Assembly: GCA_007182875.1 (NCBI GenBank)
Contig: AP019514.1
Coordinates: 3,534,001 to 3,598,000, forward strand
Source: Vreelandella sulfidaeris
Lineage (GTDB): Bacteria > Pseudomonadota > Gammaproteobacteria > Pseudomonadales > Halomonadaceae
DNA: 64,000 nucleotides
Direction of reading: 5' to 3'
In this document: positions 44,761 through 56,632 of the stretch, piece by piece
Layout: every line of letters begins with the position of its first letter
Position numbering within the stretch: the first letter of the stretch is position 1
Notes under the pieces: model-generated
Seen by the model: only the letters and a program-made list of their open reading frames with translations
What the model was told of the DNA's origin: nothing
The model's database searches: none
Translations under genes and position numbers: made by a program

Positions 44761-44798
44761 TAGGCGCGGGAAGAAGTAATGCTGTTTTCCCGCGCCTA
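44761..44798 (-). promoter_or_regulatory. Intercistronic hairpin after the sugar-binding protein gene
   Basis: TAGGCGCGGGAA / TTCCCGCGCCTA, perfect 12-base arms with a 14-base loop and no T run. Lies between the binding-protein stop and the TIM-barrel gene; likely an mRNA-stabilising element. Confidence 0.55.
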
Positions 44799-44835
44799 TT
44801 AATGACGACTCAATCAATAAGCAATCAACACGCGA

Positions 44836-45800
44836 TCAGAACGGCGAATCGGGGAAGTAGTACTGCTCGGCGTTCTCCTGGGTAATCAGCGGCGAACCCA
44901 GAATGTATTCGCCCAGCACGGGGCCATTGGAGACAAAGTGCTGCACGGTCAGATCCATCGCGGTGGCGATCATGGCAGGCGGATACAACACGTCCACCGG
45001 CACCAGCTCATCACCGTCCATGACCCGTTTGATAATGTCCTTCATGCCCGCCCCACCGACGATAAACAGCTCATCTTCACGGTCTGCTTGACGTACCGCC
45101 TCAATGACACCCAGCGCAATGTCGTCATCCTGCGCCCAAACGGCATCAATGTTCTCGAAGCGTGCCAGGTAGTCCTGCATGACCTCGAAGCCATCATCGC
45201 GATTCCAGTTGGCGTGCTGCATATCGAGAATATTGATCTCAGAGCCTTCGATCGCCTCTTGGAAACCTTGCACACGCTCGTCGTCAATCACCGTGGGAAT
45301 ACCCCGCAGCACCACAATATCGCCTTCATCTTCCAGTTGCTCACGGATGTATTCGCCGGAAACGCGACCTAACTCATGATTGTTGCCCGCCACATAAAGG
45401 TCTTCGATACCCTCTTCGGTTAGCCCACGATCGACCACCGTGACGAACACGCCTGAGTCTTTAACCCGGCGCACCGGGTCAGTCAGTGGGCCCGACTCAA
45501 ATGGCAGCACGACTAAGGCATCGATGTTGCGCAGTGAGACTAGATCTTCCAGGTCATTGGCTTGCTCGCCAGCTGTGCCCGCCGTGGAGATAGTGATCTC
45601 AATGTCGGGATAGAGCTCCTCAAGGCGTTTTTAGCCTCTTCGGCGTGATAGTTGACGCCGCCTGTCCAACCATGGGTGGCGGCGGGAATGGAGACACCGA
45701 TAGTGACCTCCTGGGCAACCGCGGCGCCGGAGAGCCCTATGGCTGAGGCGAATGCTGCGGTAGTGACGCAGGCCTTCACTGCTGTCTTGATGGTTCGCAT
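44836..45800 (-). CDS. Sugar ABC transporter periplasmic binding protein (frameshifted)
   Basis: Signal peptide [20 protein letters not shown]...AVA, mature [135 protein letters not shown]. RbsB-like (peripla_BP_4) fold. GGAG sits upstream of the ATG. One break near 45625. About 320 residues. Sugar or polyol identity cannot be read from the sequence. Confidence 0.82.
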
Positions 45801-45877
45801 GGTGATGCTCCTTTCGTGTTTGTACTTGTTATGTTGCGTGCTGCTTGTCGTTGATGTTGCGCTGTTAGCGAGTGAGT

Positions 45878-46920
45878 TTATGGTCCTGTTTTCCTCCACG
45901 ATGCACGCTGCAGATAGACCGCCACAATGATGATGATCCCCTGCACCGTGCCGTTGAGATAGTTGGAAATGGCGTCGGTCAAATTGAGAATATTGCCAAT
46001 CATGGTGAGCATGATGGCGCCCACCACCGTGCCCCAAATGCGCCCATGTCCACCCCTTCAGCATGGTCCCGCCAATAATCACCGCGGCAATCGCTTCAAG
46101 CTCCCAGAGCACCCCGGTAGCCCCCGAGGCAGAACCCAAACGCGGCACATAAATAATCGTTGCCAGCGCCACACACACGCCTTGCAGCATGTAGGTCAGG
46201 GTTTTCACGCGATCCACATGGATGGCACTGTATTCGGCGACCTTTTCATTAGAGCCGATGGCAAAGCAGTAGCGCCCAAAGCGCGTGTAATTGAGCAAGA
46301 TGTAGCCGATGACGGCCACTGCTAAAAATACCCACACAGGTATGGTGATGCCCAGGAAGCTGCCGTAATACACCGGCCGGTAAATATCCCGTACTGCCCA
46401 GTCCAGCGTCAGCGTTCCGCCATCAGAAAGGTAGGTCACTAGCGAACGGTAAATCCCCATAGTGCCGAGAGTGACAATAAACGCTTCGATCTTGCCTTTC
46501 GTCGTCACAATGCCGTTGATAAACCCAGCGCATATCCCCAGCAGCAGCGACGCCCCTATCCCCAATAGCACCGTGGTCCACCCCGCGCCGAACTGTTCCA
46601 CGAGGCTGTTCATCAGAATAATCATCACCCCGGCAATAAAGGCCGCCATGGCCCCCACGGAAGATCCAGCCCACCGGCGGTAATCACAAAGGTGGCGCCG
46701 ATGGCGATAATGCCGATAAAGGCACTGCGGGTGAGCATGTTCGAAAGGTTATCCAGCCCCAGAAACGCCGGGTTGATCAGCACACCCAGTACCGCCAGCG
46801 CCAACAGCGCCACAAACGGCCCCCAGGTTTTTAGGTCAACAGCGAACCGTTTTGAGGCGGGCATTCGTTGCTGGGTCGTTGTGTTATCGGACTTTTGTTA
46901 TTAGCCATGACGCTGCTCAT
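45878..46920 (-). CDS. Sugar ABC transporter permease, RbsC-like (frameshifted)
   Basis: [130 protein letters not shown], then the end [13 protein letters not shown] after a break near 46050. Other breaks near 46860 and 46660. The start (46920) overlaps the ATPase stop as ATGA. About 345 residues. Confidence 0.83.
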
Positions 46921-48412
46921 CTACCCCTACTCCCCTTAATGCCGGATGCGTACTGCATGATTTCTTGTTCGTTAATCTGCTCACCTTCAAGTACGCCAGT
47001 GAGAACGCCGGCACACATCACCGCCACTCGGTGGGATAGCCCAATCAGCTCGCCCATCTCCGACGAGATCAGAATCACCGAGCAGCCTGAATCTGTTAGC
47101 TCGCGGATAAAGTGATAAATCTGATGTTTGGTGCCCACATCGATGCCACGCGTCGGTTCATTGATAATCACGATTTCGGGGTCGATGGACATAACTTTGG
47201 CGAGCAGCAGCTTCTGCTGGTTGCCGCCAGAGAGTTCAGCGGCGGTGCGAGCAGCGGTGCGCAGCCGAATATCGAAGCGTTCAATCGCCTGTTGAAAGGC
47301 TTGCTCTTCACGGCGGCGGTCAATTAATGGATGGCAGTGAGCGCGCAGGTTGAGCAAGGTAACGTTGGAGCGCAGATCCATATTGAGCACTAGACCTTTG
47401 CCTTTGCGGTCCTCGGTGAGATAGGCAATGCGCTGGTGTACCGCATCGCGCAGGTGGCGCATGACCACCGGCTGGCCGTTGCGCAGCACCTGCCCGGCGT
47501 TTTTGCGACGCAAGCCCAGCACCGCTTCAATAAATGCGGTGCGCCCCGCCCCTACGATGCCGCCGAATCCGAGCACCTCGCCCCGGCGCAGGGTAAAGCT
47601 GGCATGCTTAACAGCGCCGGGCACCACCATATCGCGCACTTCCAATACCACCGGCGCATCGTCAGGAAGCTGCGTACGAGGCGGATACATTTCAGTAATT
47701 TCACGCCCTACCATCAACCGCGCCAACTCCTCTTTGCTGCGCCCGGCCATGGGGCCGCTATCCACTAAGTGGCCGTCGCGCAGTACCGTCACACGGTCAG
47801 CGATTTGCTCGATTTCACGCAACTTGTGGGAGATATACAAAATGGCCACGCCCGCTGGCGCAGGCGGTCGATCAGTGCAAACAGCACCTTTACTTCGTTT
47901 TCAGTCAAGGTGGCGGTGGGTTCGTCCATGATCAGCACGCGCACATCACGGGTGATCGCCTTGGCGATTTCCACCATTTGCTGGTCTGAGGTGCTGAGGT
48001 CTTTCACGCGGGCGCGTGGATCAACATGCGTTTCAAGCTCTGCCAGCGCCGCCCGGCTCTGTTGCCGCATGGCGCGTCGGTCTAGAAACAAGCCCCGGCG
48101 CAGTTCGCGGCCCAGGAAGATGTTCTCCTCTACACTGAGCTGTTCCGCCAGTGCCAGTTCCTGGTGAATCATCACCACACCGTCGTCTTCCGCCTCACCG
48201 CTGGAGCGGTAATGTCGTTGGCGGCCGTCCACCAACACCTCGCCGGAGGTGGGGCGAAGATAACCGGCCAGAATTTTGACCAGCGTCGATTTTCCCGCGC
48301 CGTTCTCGCCCAGCAAGGCATGCACTTCGCCCGCCTGCAGATCGAGATCAACGTCGAATAAGACCTGGTTATTGCCAAATGAGCGGCAGAGTTTGCGCGC
48401 TGATAAGAGCAT
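46917..48412 (-). CDS. Sugar ABC transporter ATPase, two-domain RbsA-like (frameshifted)
   Basis: First domain: Walker [40 protein letters not shown], signature LSTSDQQMVEIAKAI, Walker B VLIMDEPTATLTENE. After a break near 47850 the second: GFGGIVGAGRTAFIEAVLG (degenerate Walker A), [60 protein letters not shown]. About 498 residues. First gene of the operon, divergent from the ROK repressor. Confidence 0.86.
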
Positions 48413-48483
48413 GGAGCCACCTATCGTTACTGTTGTTATTATGCGTTTAAGGCTTTCCCACATTATTTGCTGTCGTGCGATGC

Positions 48484-48514
48484 TTTATTTACTTTAGGTG
48501 CTAAAATAAATAAA
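48484..48514. promoter_or_regulatory. Candidate ROK repressor operator in the divergent promoter region
   Basis: Near-perfect palindrome centred on 48499: TTTATTTA and TAAATAAA outer arms with TTTA-GGTGC-TAAA inside. It lies between the ABC transporter start (48412) and the ROK start (48575). ROK repressors of sugar genes bind AT-rich palindromes of this kind. Confidence 0.55.
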
Positions 48515-48574
48515 TGCATATGCAACTTAGGTCGCATTTTGTAATTTTTCACCTCGAACAATAACGGCACTTTT

Positions 48575-49803
48575 ATGGCGCTTCCGTCGACAGATACCAG
48601 TCGCTATGACAACACGCTGGCGGTTATCCGTACCCTGCGAGACCAAGGGCCGGTTGCTCGCGTTGACCTGGGTGCGCTGAATGGCATCAGCTCAGCCACA
48701 GTGACCTCCATCAGCGCCGAGCTGCTCCAGCAGGGCTGATCACTGAACGCCCACCGAAACACCCCGCCCCTCCGGACGGGGGCGACCCAAGACGCTAGTT
48801 GAGCTCAACCCACAAGCGGCCTGCGTGGTATGCATCAAGTTATCGATCAACGAGATTCAGCTAGTGGTGGGCGATTTTTCGGGTCAGGTACGCCATAGCG
48901 AGCACCACGCGGTGCCCACCCTGACGCTTAGCGCCGACGACCTGGAAACGCTGCTGGAAGAGAAGATCAGCACTGTTTGCGCACAACAGCTAAACGAATT
49001 TCAACGCTTGGCAGGGGATCTGTTTGGCCGTGCAGGGGGTGGTCTCTTCGCAAAGCGGCACGATTATCTGGTCACCCGCTTTAAGCTTTCGAAACTCACC
49101 GATCTCGGCACAATTAGCCGAGCGTTTTCACTGCAGCGTCTTGCTGGAAAACGATGCCAACTGCATTGCCAGCGTACTCGCGGCAAAGCCCGACTATGCG
49201 GGTTGCCCCAACCTGGTGGTCATTATGTTGGGCTACGGCATCGGCATGTCGGTATTGATTAACGGCGTGCCTTATCTTGGCGCCAATGGCTCAGCAGCGG
49301 AGTTTGGGCACAGCAAATATCAGCCTGGCGGCGCCCTATGCGCCTGCGGAAGACGGGGATGCATTGAAGCTTATGCCAGCGACTATGCGCTCTATCGCGC
49401 CGCCGCCGACCATATAGCGTTACCTAGCGGTGGCGACAGCGCTCACCCTTCAGAGCTGCAGATGCAGGCGTTGACCCAACAGGCGTTGAACGGCGACCCA
49501 GCGATGCAGCATATCTACGCCGAAGCGGGCCGAGCGTTGGGTTATGGCATCGCCAATATCCTGGCGCTGTTTAACCCCGACCTGGTGCTGATTACCGGTT
49601 CCGGCGTGCGTGGTTTTGACGCCATGCAGGCCGCCATGCATCACGCCATCGATGATGCCCTGGTGGCTGAGCTAAGAGGTACCACCCGTATCGAAAGCTG
49701 CGCCTGGGATCGCGACATGACCTGCATGGGCGGTATCGCCATGGCGCTACACGCCACCGATGCCCAGACGCTGTCGGAGAGCCAGGCCAGCTCCGTTAGT
49801 TAA
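48575..49803 (+). CDS. ROK family transcriptional repressor (frameshifted)
   Basis: N-terminal winged helix (YDNTLAVIRTLRDQGPVARV, DLGALNGISSATVTSISAEL), then after breaks near 48738 and 49020 an ASKHA sugar-kinase-like domain: VLLENDANCIASVLAAKPDY, VIMLGYGIGMSVLINGVPYL, GANGSAAEFGHSKYQPGG, and the zinc motif CACGRRGCIEAY. NagC/XylR type. About 409 residues. Likely controls the divergent ABC operon. Its stop overlaps the stop of the dehydratase on the other strand. Confidence 0.83.
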
Positions 49804-51544
49804 TGCGAATGCCGCGGTACGTCTGATCCCCGGCAGCCCACCAGGAAGTCGAAGTCGCAGCCTTCGTCGGCTTGCAGCACCCGCTCAATATAGAGCTGGC
49901 GATAGCCGCCCTGGCTAGCAATCAGTGTCGAGGCGGCAGTCGGGTCGCTTTCGGCTAAGCGCGCGGCCAGCGCTTCATCGCTGATATCAAGATGCAATCG
50001 GCCGCTTTCGCAGTCAAGCTCGATCCAGTCGCCGTTGCGTACTGCCGCCAGCGGGCCACCGGCGGCTGCTTCGGGCGCCACGTGCAGCACCACGGTGCCA
50101 TACGCCGTGCCGCTCATGCGGGCGTCGGAAATGCGCACCATGTCGGTGATGCCCTGGGCGAGAATCTTGGGCGGCAGGCCCATATTGCCCACCTCCGCCA
50201 TGCCGTGATAGCCCCGCGGACCGCAGTGCTTCATCACCAGAATGTCATTGGCTTCCACGTCGAGATCAGGGTCGTTGATGCGCGCCTTGTAGTCGTCGAA
50301 GTCCTCGAACACCACCGCGCGACCGCGATGCTGCATCAGCTCAGCTGTTGCGGCCGAGGGCTTAAGCACCGCGCCGTTGGGCGCCAGGTTGCCGCGCACC
50401 ACGCAGATGCCGCCGTCCGCGGTGAGCGGATTATCAAGCTTTCGAATCACCTCGTCGTTGTAGAGCGGCGCGTCCTGAACGTTCTCCCAAAGCGTTTTGC
50501 CGTTGACGGTCAGCGCGTCCTTGAAGGGCAGCCGGTCGGCCTCACCCAGGCGCCTGAGCACCGCAGGCAAACCACCGGCATAGTAGAATTCCTCCATCAA
50601 AAACCGCCCCGAGGGTTGCAGATCGACCACCGTGGGCGTGCCGCGACCCACTCGGCTCCAGTCGTCCAGGGTGAGATCCACACCGATGCGTCCGGCAATC
50701 GCTTTGAGATGAATCACCGCGTTGGTGGAGCCACCAATCGCCGCGTTGGTGCGAATGGCGTTATCGAAGGCTTCCTTGGTGAGGATTTTGGAGAGTCGTA
50801 GATCTTCGTTGACCATTTCGACGATGCGGTTACCCGATAAATGGGCGAGCACGTAGCGGCGGGAATCGACTGCCGGAATCGCCGCGTTGTGGGGCAGCGA
50901 CGTGCCCAGCGATTCGGCCATACAGGCCATGGTGGAGGCGGTGCCCATGGTGTTGCAGGTGCCCGCCGAGCGAGACATGCCGGCTTCCGCGGCCATAAAA
51001 TCGTGCAGGGAAATTTCACCCGCCTTGACCTGCTCGGAGAGCTTCCAAACCACGGTGCCGGAGCCAATATCCTTGCCCTTGTGCTTGCCGTTGAGCATCG
51101 GCCCGCCAGTGACCACGATGGTGGGAATATCGCAGCTCGCCGCGCCCATCAGCAGCGCCGGGGTGGTCTTGTCGCAACCGACCAGTAGCACCACCGCATC
51201 AATGGGGTTGCCTCGAATCGCCTCTTCCACGTCCATGCTCGCCAGGTTGCGGGTAAACATCGCAGTGGGGCGCAGGTTGGACTCGCCGTTGGAAAACACC
51301 GGGAACTCCACCGGGTAGCCGCCCGCCTCCAGCACGCCCTGCTTTACGTGCTCCGCCAGCTTACGGAAGTGAGCATTGCAAGGCGTCAATTCCGACCAGG
51401 TATTGCAGATGCCGATGATCGGCTTGCCCTGAAACTCATGGTCGGGGATGCCCTGGTTTTCATCCAACTGCGGTACATAAAGCCGTTTTTATCGGCGGTG
51501 CCGAACCACTGGGCCGAGCGTAATGGGCGCTGACGATCAGACAT
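49800..51544 (-). CDS. L-arabonate dehydratase, IlvD/Edd family (frameshifted near the start)
   Basis: Dehydrates L-arabonate to 2-keto-3-deoxy-L-arabonate; an Fe-S enzyme. Start MSDRQRPLRSAQWFGTADKN; after a lost base near 51468 the remaining 555 residues are intact: GICNTWSELTPCNAHFRKLA, LLVGCDKTTPALLMGAASCD (Fe-S Cys), SAGTCNTMGTASTMACMAES (Cys), VDLQPSGRFLMEEFYYAGGL, SDARMSGTAYGTVVLHVAPE. The NTWSEL-PCN and YYAGGLP signatures fit the arabonate/gluconate-type branch. Located just after araH. Related pentonates or gluconate are possible substrates. Confidence 0.82.
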
Positions 51545-51608
51545 AACAAAGCCTCCGTACAAACCGGGAAAAATGACTAACTAATAAAAGGGGGGAACGG
51601 TTTAAGCG

Positions 51609-52617
51609 TCAGGCCCGCTGACGGCGGGTCTGTTTCCAACGGTCAAACATCACCGCCAGCAGCAGAATCGCACCACGCACCAGGTATTGGTAAAGGTCGG
51701 CACGTTGAGCAGGCCCATGGCGTTCTGCACGCAGCCCATAATCAGCACACCGACCACCACGCCGGTAATGGTGGCCACACCGCCGGATAGCGCCACGCCG
51801 CCCAGCACACAGGCGGAGATCACCGCCAGCTCCAGGCCCATGGAGGTATTGGGATCGCCTAACCCCATGCGCGATGCCAGCAGCACGCCGACCACACCGG
51901 CCACAACACCCTGCAGTCCGAAGACGATAATTTTGAGACGGCGGACATTAACCCCGCTAATGAAGCAGCTTCCGAATTACCGCCTGTGGCCAGCACATTG
52001 CGCCCGAAAGAGGTCATATTGAGTACTACGCCAAAAATGACAAAACAGGCCAACATGGTCCACACCGGTAACGTCAGGCCTAGAAATGAAGCGCTCCCCA
52101 AGTCGAAGAAGCCCGGCACGGTAATCATGACGGCGTCACCACCGGAGGTGATGTAGGCAAGCCCACGGACGAATTCCATCGCGGCCAGGGTCGCAATCAG
52201 TGAATTAATGCCGAACTTGGCAATCACCAGGCCATTGAAAGCACCTACCGCACCGCCTGCCACAACGCCACCAATAACACCGATAAAAACGCTACCGGTA
52301 CTGGAGGTCACCACCGCCGCAACTACCCCCGCAAAGGCCACGATGGAAGCCACCGAAAGATCCACCTCGCCCAGGGCGAGTACTAGCATCATGGTGGTCG
52401 CCAAGCTGCCGATCAGCGTGATCGAGAGCAGGAGCCCGACCATATTTCGCCCGGTCAGAAAGTCAGGAATGAGTACTGCTAACGCCACAAACAACAGCAA
52501 GAAAACGGCAATTAGTCCTGAGGTGTCGAGCAGCGTACGCAGCGGTTTGATGAGCCCCTGGCGCCCCGCTGGGCGTGCAGGCGTGGTATCGCCTTGGGTT
52601 ACATTGTTGGTTGTCAT
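51609..52617 (-). CDS. araH: L-arabinose ABC transporter permease (frameshifted)
   Basis: LIAVFLLLFVALAVLIPDFL, NMVGLLLSITLIGSLATTMM, LALGEVDLSVASIVAFAGVV, AVGAFNGLVIAKFGINSLIA, TLAAMEFVRGLAYITSGGDA, then after breaks near 51925 and 51680 LELAVISACVLGGVALSGGV, AILLLAVMFDRWKQTRRQRA. AraH-like by its place after araF and araG. About 335 residues. Confidence 0.85.
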
Positions 52618-52664
52618 AGTGTTTGTCCTGAACCTGTCTCTTAAAAAAGTACTGAAAAACCGAC

Positions 52665-54154
52665 TTAGGCGGGTAGCGCCAACCCCAGCAGGCGCTCCGG
52701 GGTGGCCGACTCACGCGGCACCACTTCCACCAGCTCTCCGTCACGCATCACGGCAATGCGGTCGCAAATCGAGCTGACCTCGGCCAGGTCACTAGAGATC
52801 ACCACAACGCTTTTGCCTTGTTCAGCCAAGTCGTAGAGCAGCGAGTAAATATCCCGCCGCGCACCGACATCAATACCTCGGGTCGGCTCGTCCATCACAA
52901 ATAGATCGATCTCCTCGGCAAGCCAGCGGGCCAGAATCACCTTTTGCTGGTTGCCGCCGGAAAGTTTGCCGATCGGCGTGCGCGGGCCCGGCGTTTTAAC
53001 ACTGAGTTGCTGGATATACGACTCGGCGTTGCCGCTCGCGCCCCGGATGGCGGAAAATCCCCAGCGTTTGAAGAAACGCCGACAGCTGATATTGAGGTTG
53101 TCGGCCACGCTGGCCACTGGGAAGATCCCCTGGGATTTTCGGTCCTCTGGGCACATGGCAATACCGGCACGAATCGCCTCGGCGGGGCTTTTAAAACGTC
53201 GTGTTTCACCGTTAAAGTGAACACTGCCTGCCTTCGGGGACTCGACCCCGCACACCAGCCGCAACAGCTCACTACGCCCCGCACCCACCAACCCAAACAG
53301 ACCGAACACTTCGCCCCGTTTAACGGAGAAACTCACCGGCGCGTTGAGCCCTCGCCCCTGAATTCCTTCGACGTTCAGGATCACATCGCCATGATCACGA
53401 GCGCGATAGCCGTAGACATCGTCAATATCGCGGCCAACCATTTCACTTACTAAAAGATCATGATTTAGCTCGGACATGTCCTCGTGGGTTCGGATGTGCT
53501 GGCCATCACGGAAAATAGTGACCGCATCGCACATCTCGAACACCTCTTCCATGCGGTGGGTGACGTAGAGCACCACCCGGCCTTCGTCACGCAGTCGTTT
53601 GACGATGCGCTTAAGCTGGCGAATTTCCTGAATCGAGAGACTGCTGGTGGGTTCATCGAAGGCAATAACCTTGGCGTCACGCAACAGCGCGCGACCAATT
53701 TCGATCATTTGCTGTTGGCCGATAGAGAGGTCGCGCACCTTGGTCGAGGGATGGATCTCCCCCACCCAGATCGGCCAGTATTGCCAGTGCTTTCTCGCGC
53801 AACTGACGGCGGTTTACAAATCCCCCCGTGTGGGCAGCTGCCCTAGCAGCAGGTTTTCGGCCACCGACATATTGGGTGAGAGCGTCAGCTCCTGATAGAT
53901 AATCGCGATCCCCCTCGCGCAGCGCCTCCCGAGCGTTGTTAAAGACATGGCGCCGCCCATCGATCCAGAGTGCACCTTCGGCAACCCGGTTAACGCCGCT
54001 AAGCACTTTGAGCAGGGTGGATTTACCTGCGCCGTTCTCGCCCATCAGCGCATGCACTTGGCCGGCGTGAGCCGCAAAGCTCACGCCATCCAACGCACGA
54101 ACGCCGGGGGAAAACGACGCTAATCGCATCGAAACGTAGATAAGCATCAGACAT
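52665..54154 (-). CDS. araG: L-arabinose ABC transporter ATP-binding protein (frameshifted)
   Basis: Start [20 protein letters not shown] across a break near 54120; Walker [19 protein letters not shown], further breaks near 53910 and 53830, then [51 protein letters not shown]; second domain [33 protein letters not shown] [40 protein letters not shown]. About 496 residues, as AraG. Confidence 0.87.
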
Positions 54155-54189
54155 GATTCAACTCCGGCAGACGTGACAGGCCCAACGCC

Positions 54190-55185
54190 TTATAGACCCA
54201 GCTCTTCACGCACTTCTTGCCAGTTATCCCGGGTCATCAGCGTGCCAGATGTTTCAGTATTGGCCGGTGGCTCTTCACCTTCGCTAATCCAGCGGTAGAG
54301 ATCTTCGGCTGTTTGGCGGCCATGCATCGTAGAACTCACTGCCACGGTGCCATGGAAACCAGTGGGGTTATCGCGTGAGAACTCCGCAAAGGCAGCGCCG
54401 GAGCCGTTAATGCCTACCCCAATCACATCCTCGGGTGCTAAGCCGTACTGTTCGGTAGCCCGCACGCCGCCGAGTACACTCTCTTCATTAAGGGCGTAGA
54501 TCACCCAATGCTCGTAATCGCCGTGCTGGGAAAGCACCGGCGACGCGGCTGAAAAAGCCCCGCTGGTGTCGGTGCTCTGCTGGGGCGCGTCAAAAATATT
54601 TTCTTCAGAGAAGCCCGATGCCAGCAGCGCCTCGGTGGCGCCATCGGTACGCTCAACGGCGGTAGGTAATTCATTATTGGTAATGCGCAGTGCGGCAACC
54701 TCTTCGGGATTCCAACCGCGTGCTTCCATTTCAGCGGCAATGGCTTCGCCTACCTGCTGGCCAATCTTGGTACCCGACATCCCCAGGTGCGGCACGCCTT
54801 CCATCGGTTCACCGCTTGAGGTCACAAACTGGTCATCCACGGTGACGACTTTCATACCGTACTGCTCGGCACGGTTCATGATCGCGGGCCCTAGGCGTAC
54901 ATCCGGTGGGCAGATCACAAACCCTTCGGCACCTTGGGAGTAGAGGTTATCAATCGCGCTGAGTACTTCCTGGCCGTCTTCGCCACCCAGGCGCACGACT
55001 TCAAAGCCAAGCTCTTCACCGGCTGCCGTGGCCGCTTCCTGTTCATTGATAAACCACGCTTGCTCGGGTTTCTTGACGATAAAGCCAATCTTCACTTCAT
55101 CTTCCTGCGCCTGAACGGACCCCAGCGAGGCCAGCATAATCGCGCTACCAAGTGCTAAACGGGTAAACGTTGTCGTCAATTTCAT
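54190..55185 (-). CDS. araF: L-arabinose-binding periplasmic protein
   Basis: Uninterrupted, 331 residues. Signal peptide MKLTTTFTRLALGSAIMLAS...VQA, then KIGFIVKKPEQAWFINEQEA, GFVICPPDVRLGPAIMNRAE, VVTVDDQFVTSSGEPMEGVP, LGMSGTKIGQQVGEAIAAEM, LRITNNELPTAVERTDGATE, GVGINGSGAAFAEF, GFHGTVAVSSTMHGRQTAED. These match AraF of enteric bacteria well (VKKPE.PWF, DDQ, NEL.TA.RR-type motifs). First gene of araFGH-arabonate dehydratase. Confidence 0.92.
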   Translation of the reverse strand: MKLTTTFTRLALGSAIMLASLGSVQAQEDEVKIGFIVKKPEQAWFINEQEAATAAGEELGFEVVRLGGEDGQEVLSAIDNLYSQGAEGFVICPPDVRLGPAIMNRAEQYGMKVVTVDDQFVTSSGEPMEGVPHLGMSGTKIGQQVGEAIAAEMEARGWNPEEVAALRITNNELPTAVERTDGATEALLASGFSEENIFDAPQQSTDTSGAFSAASPVLSQHGDYEHWVIYALNEESVLGGVRATEQYGLAPEDVIGVGINGSGAAFAEFSRDNPTGFHGTVAVSSTMHGRQTAEDLYRWISEGEEPPANTETSGTLMTRDNWQEVREELGL

Positions 55186-55261
55186 TGTTATACTCCTGCG
55201 ATTTGTAGCGTTGTTTTTATTGATAATTAGTTTTTATTACAAGCTTACTGGGCGTTATGAA

Positions 55262-56466
55262 TCAAAAATCCTGTTGCGCAGAAAAGCGGTAAACCGTGCG
55301 TGAGCGATACGTCTCGTCCGGCTCCAAAATCGTGCTAGGAAACGCCTCCTGATTGGGGAGTCGGGGTAGTGCTGGGTTTCTAATGCAAAGCCGGAGCGAT
55401 GTTCGTAGGCTTGGCCCTGCTTACCAGTCAGGCTGCCATCAAGGAAATTACCGGAATAGAACTGGATGCCTGGCTCGGTAGTGGAAACTTCCAGCATGCG
55501 GCCACTCTGCGGCTCCCATACCTTAGCGGCCAATACCAGCTCACCCTGCGCGGCCTCTTCGCGGTTAAGTACAAAGTTGTGGTCATAACCGCCTCCGAAA
55601 TCGAGCTGCTCGTTATCCTGCTCAATCCGTTCACCGATGGCGGTCGCCTGGGTAAAGTCGAACGGTGTACCTTCCACCGAGCGGATCTCGCCGGTGGGAA
55701 TCAGTGACTCGTTTACCGGGGTGAATGCCGAGGCATTAATCATCAACTGATGGTCGAGAATGCTGTCGCTGCCCTCGCCTTTAAGGTTGAAGTAACTGTG
55801 CTGGGTGAGGTTGACCGGTGTCGCCTTGTCAGTCACAGCCCGGTAATCAACCATCAGTTCGTCATTATCGGTCAGCGTATAGGTGACTTCGGTCTCCAAC
55901 TTACCGGGGTAGCCCTCTTCGCCATCCTCGCTGGTGTAACGCAGCACAAGGCCCGTGCCTTCATCATTCTCGAACGGTTCGGCCTGCCACAGCACTTTAT
56001 CGAAACCCTGATCGCCACCGTGCAGATGATTGCTACCATCGTTGGTGGCCAGTGAGTAAGTGTCGCCATTGAGCGAGAACTGACCACCCGCGATGCGATT
56101 GCCGTAGCGCCCAATGATGGCGCCGAAATAGGGGTTGGCCTGACGGTACTCTTCAGAGAGGTAGGCCTCCAGGGAGTCAAAACCCAGTACGATGTCGTCG
56201 AACTCACCCGCGACATTGGGGGTTTTCAGCGACACGATGATACCGCCGTAGTTGATCACCCGCAGTTCAACGCCATTGCTGTTGGTAAACTGGTAGACAT
56301 CGACCTGACGGCCATCCGGCAGATGGCCAAACACCGACGTCTGGATGCTGTCAGCGGTTTCAGAGTCATTCTGCGCTTGCGCTGGGCTTACCATTAGCAT
56401 CGCGGCAATAGCACTGAGCAGCAATGGCGACCCACTTCTTAATACTTGGCTGTACATGAGAGGCAT
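55262..56466 (-). CDS. galM: Exported aldose 1-epimerase (mutarotase, frameshifted at the end)
   Basis: N-terminal signal peptide SPLLLSAIAAMLMVSPAQAQ, so it works outside the cytoplasm. Mutarotase motifs: LRVINYGGIIVSLKTPN, GAIIGRYGNRIAGGQFSLNG, NHLHGGDQGFDKVLW, NLTQHSYFNLKGEGSDSILD (His), GGYDHNFVLN, TTEPGIQFYSGNFLDGSL (Glu/TEPG). A lost C near 55358 changes the end; repaired it reads NQEAFPSTILEPDETYRS. I chose the ATG at 56466, spaced 7 from AGGAGA. It would supply the correct anomer to AraF. About 400 residues. Confidence 0.85.
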
Positions 56467-56537
56467 GAGCATTCTCCTGGAGACATACTTTTGTTGTTAG
56501 TGGAGGCTGTTAAGCCAGCATCCTTAACGCCAATACA

Positions 56538-56608
56538 CTCTACAGTAGAGAAATCCGTCATAACCAACCAATATACAAACGCATCACTATCGATATACTT
56601 CTAAGTAT
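56538..56608. promoter_or_regulatory. Inverted repeats between galM and the LysR gene
   Basis: CTCTAC-A-GTAGAG at 56538-56550 and ATACTT-CT-AAGTAT at 56595-56608 lie in the divergent promoter region. The second has the T-N11-A form of a LysR box. Likely binding sites of the adjacent regulator. Confidence 0.45.
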
Positions 56609-56632
56609 CAATAACAAAACAAGGCTTATCCC

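Noticed and set aside
49992..50801. Plus-strand frame of about 269 codons
   Set aside because: Antisense of the arabonate dehydratase, whose Fe-S Cys motifs are clear. His/Arg/Val-rich shadow of a GC-rich gene.
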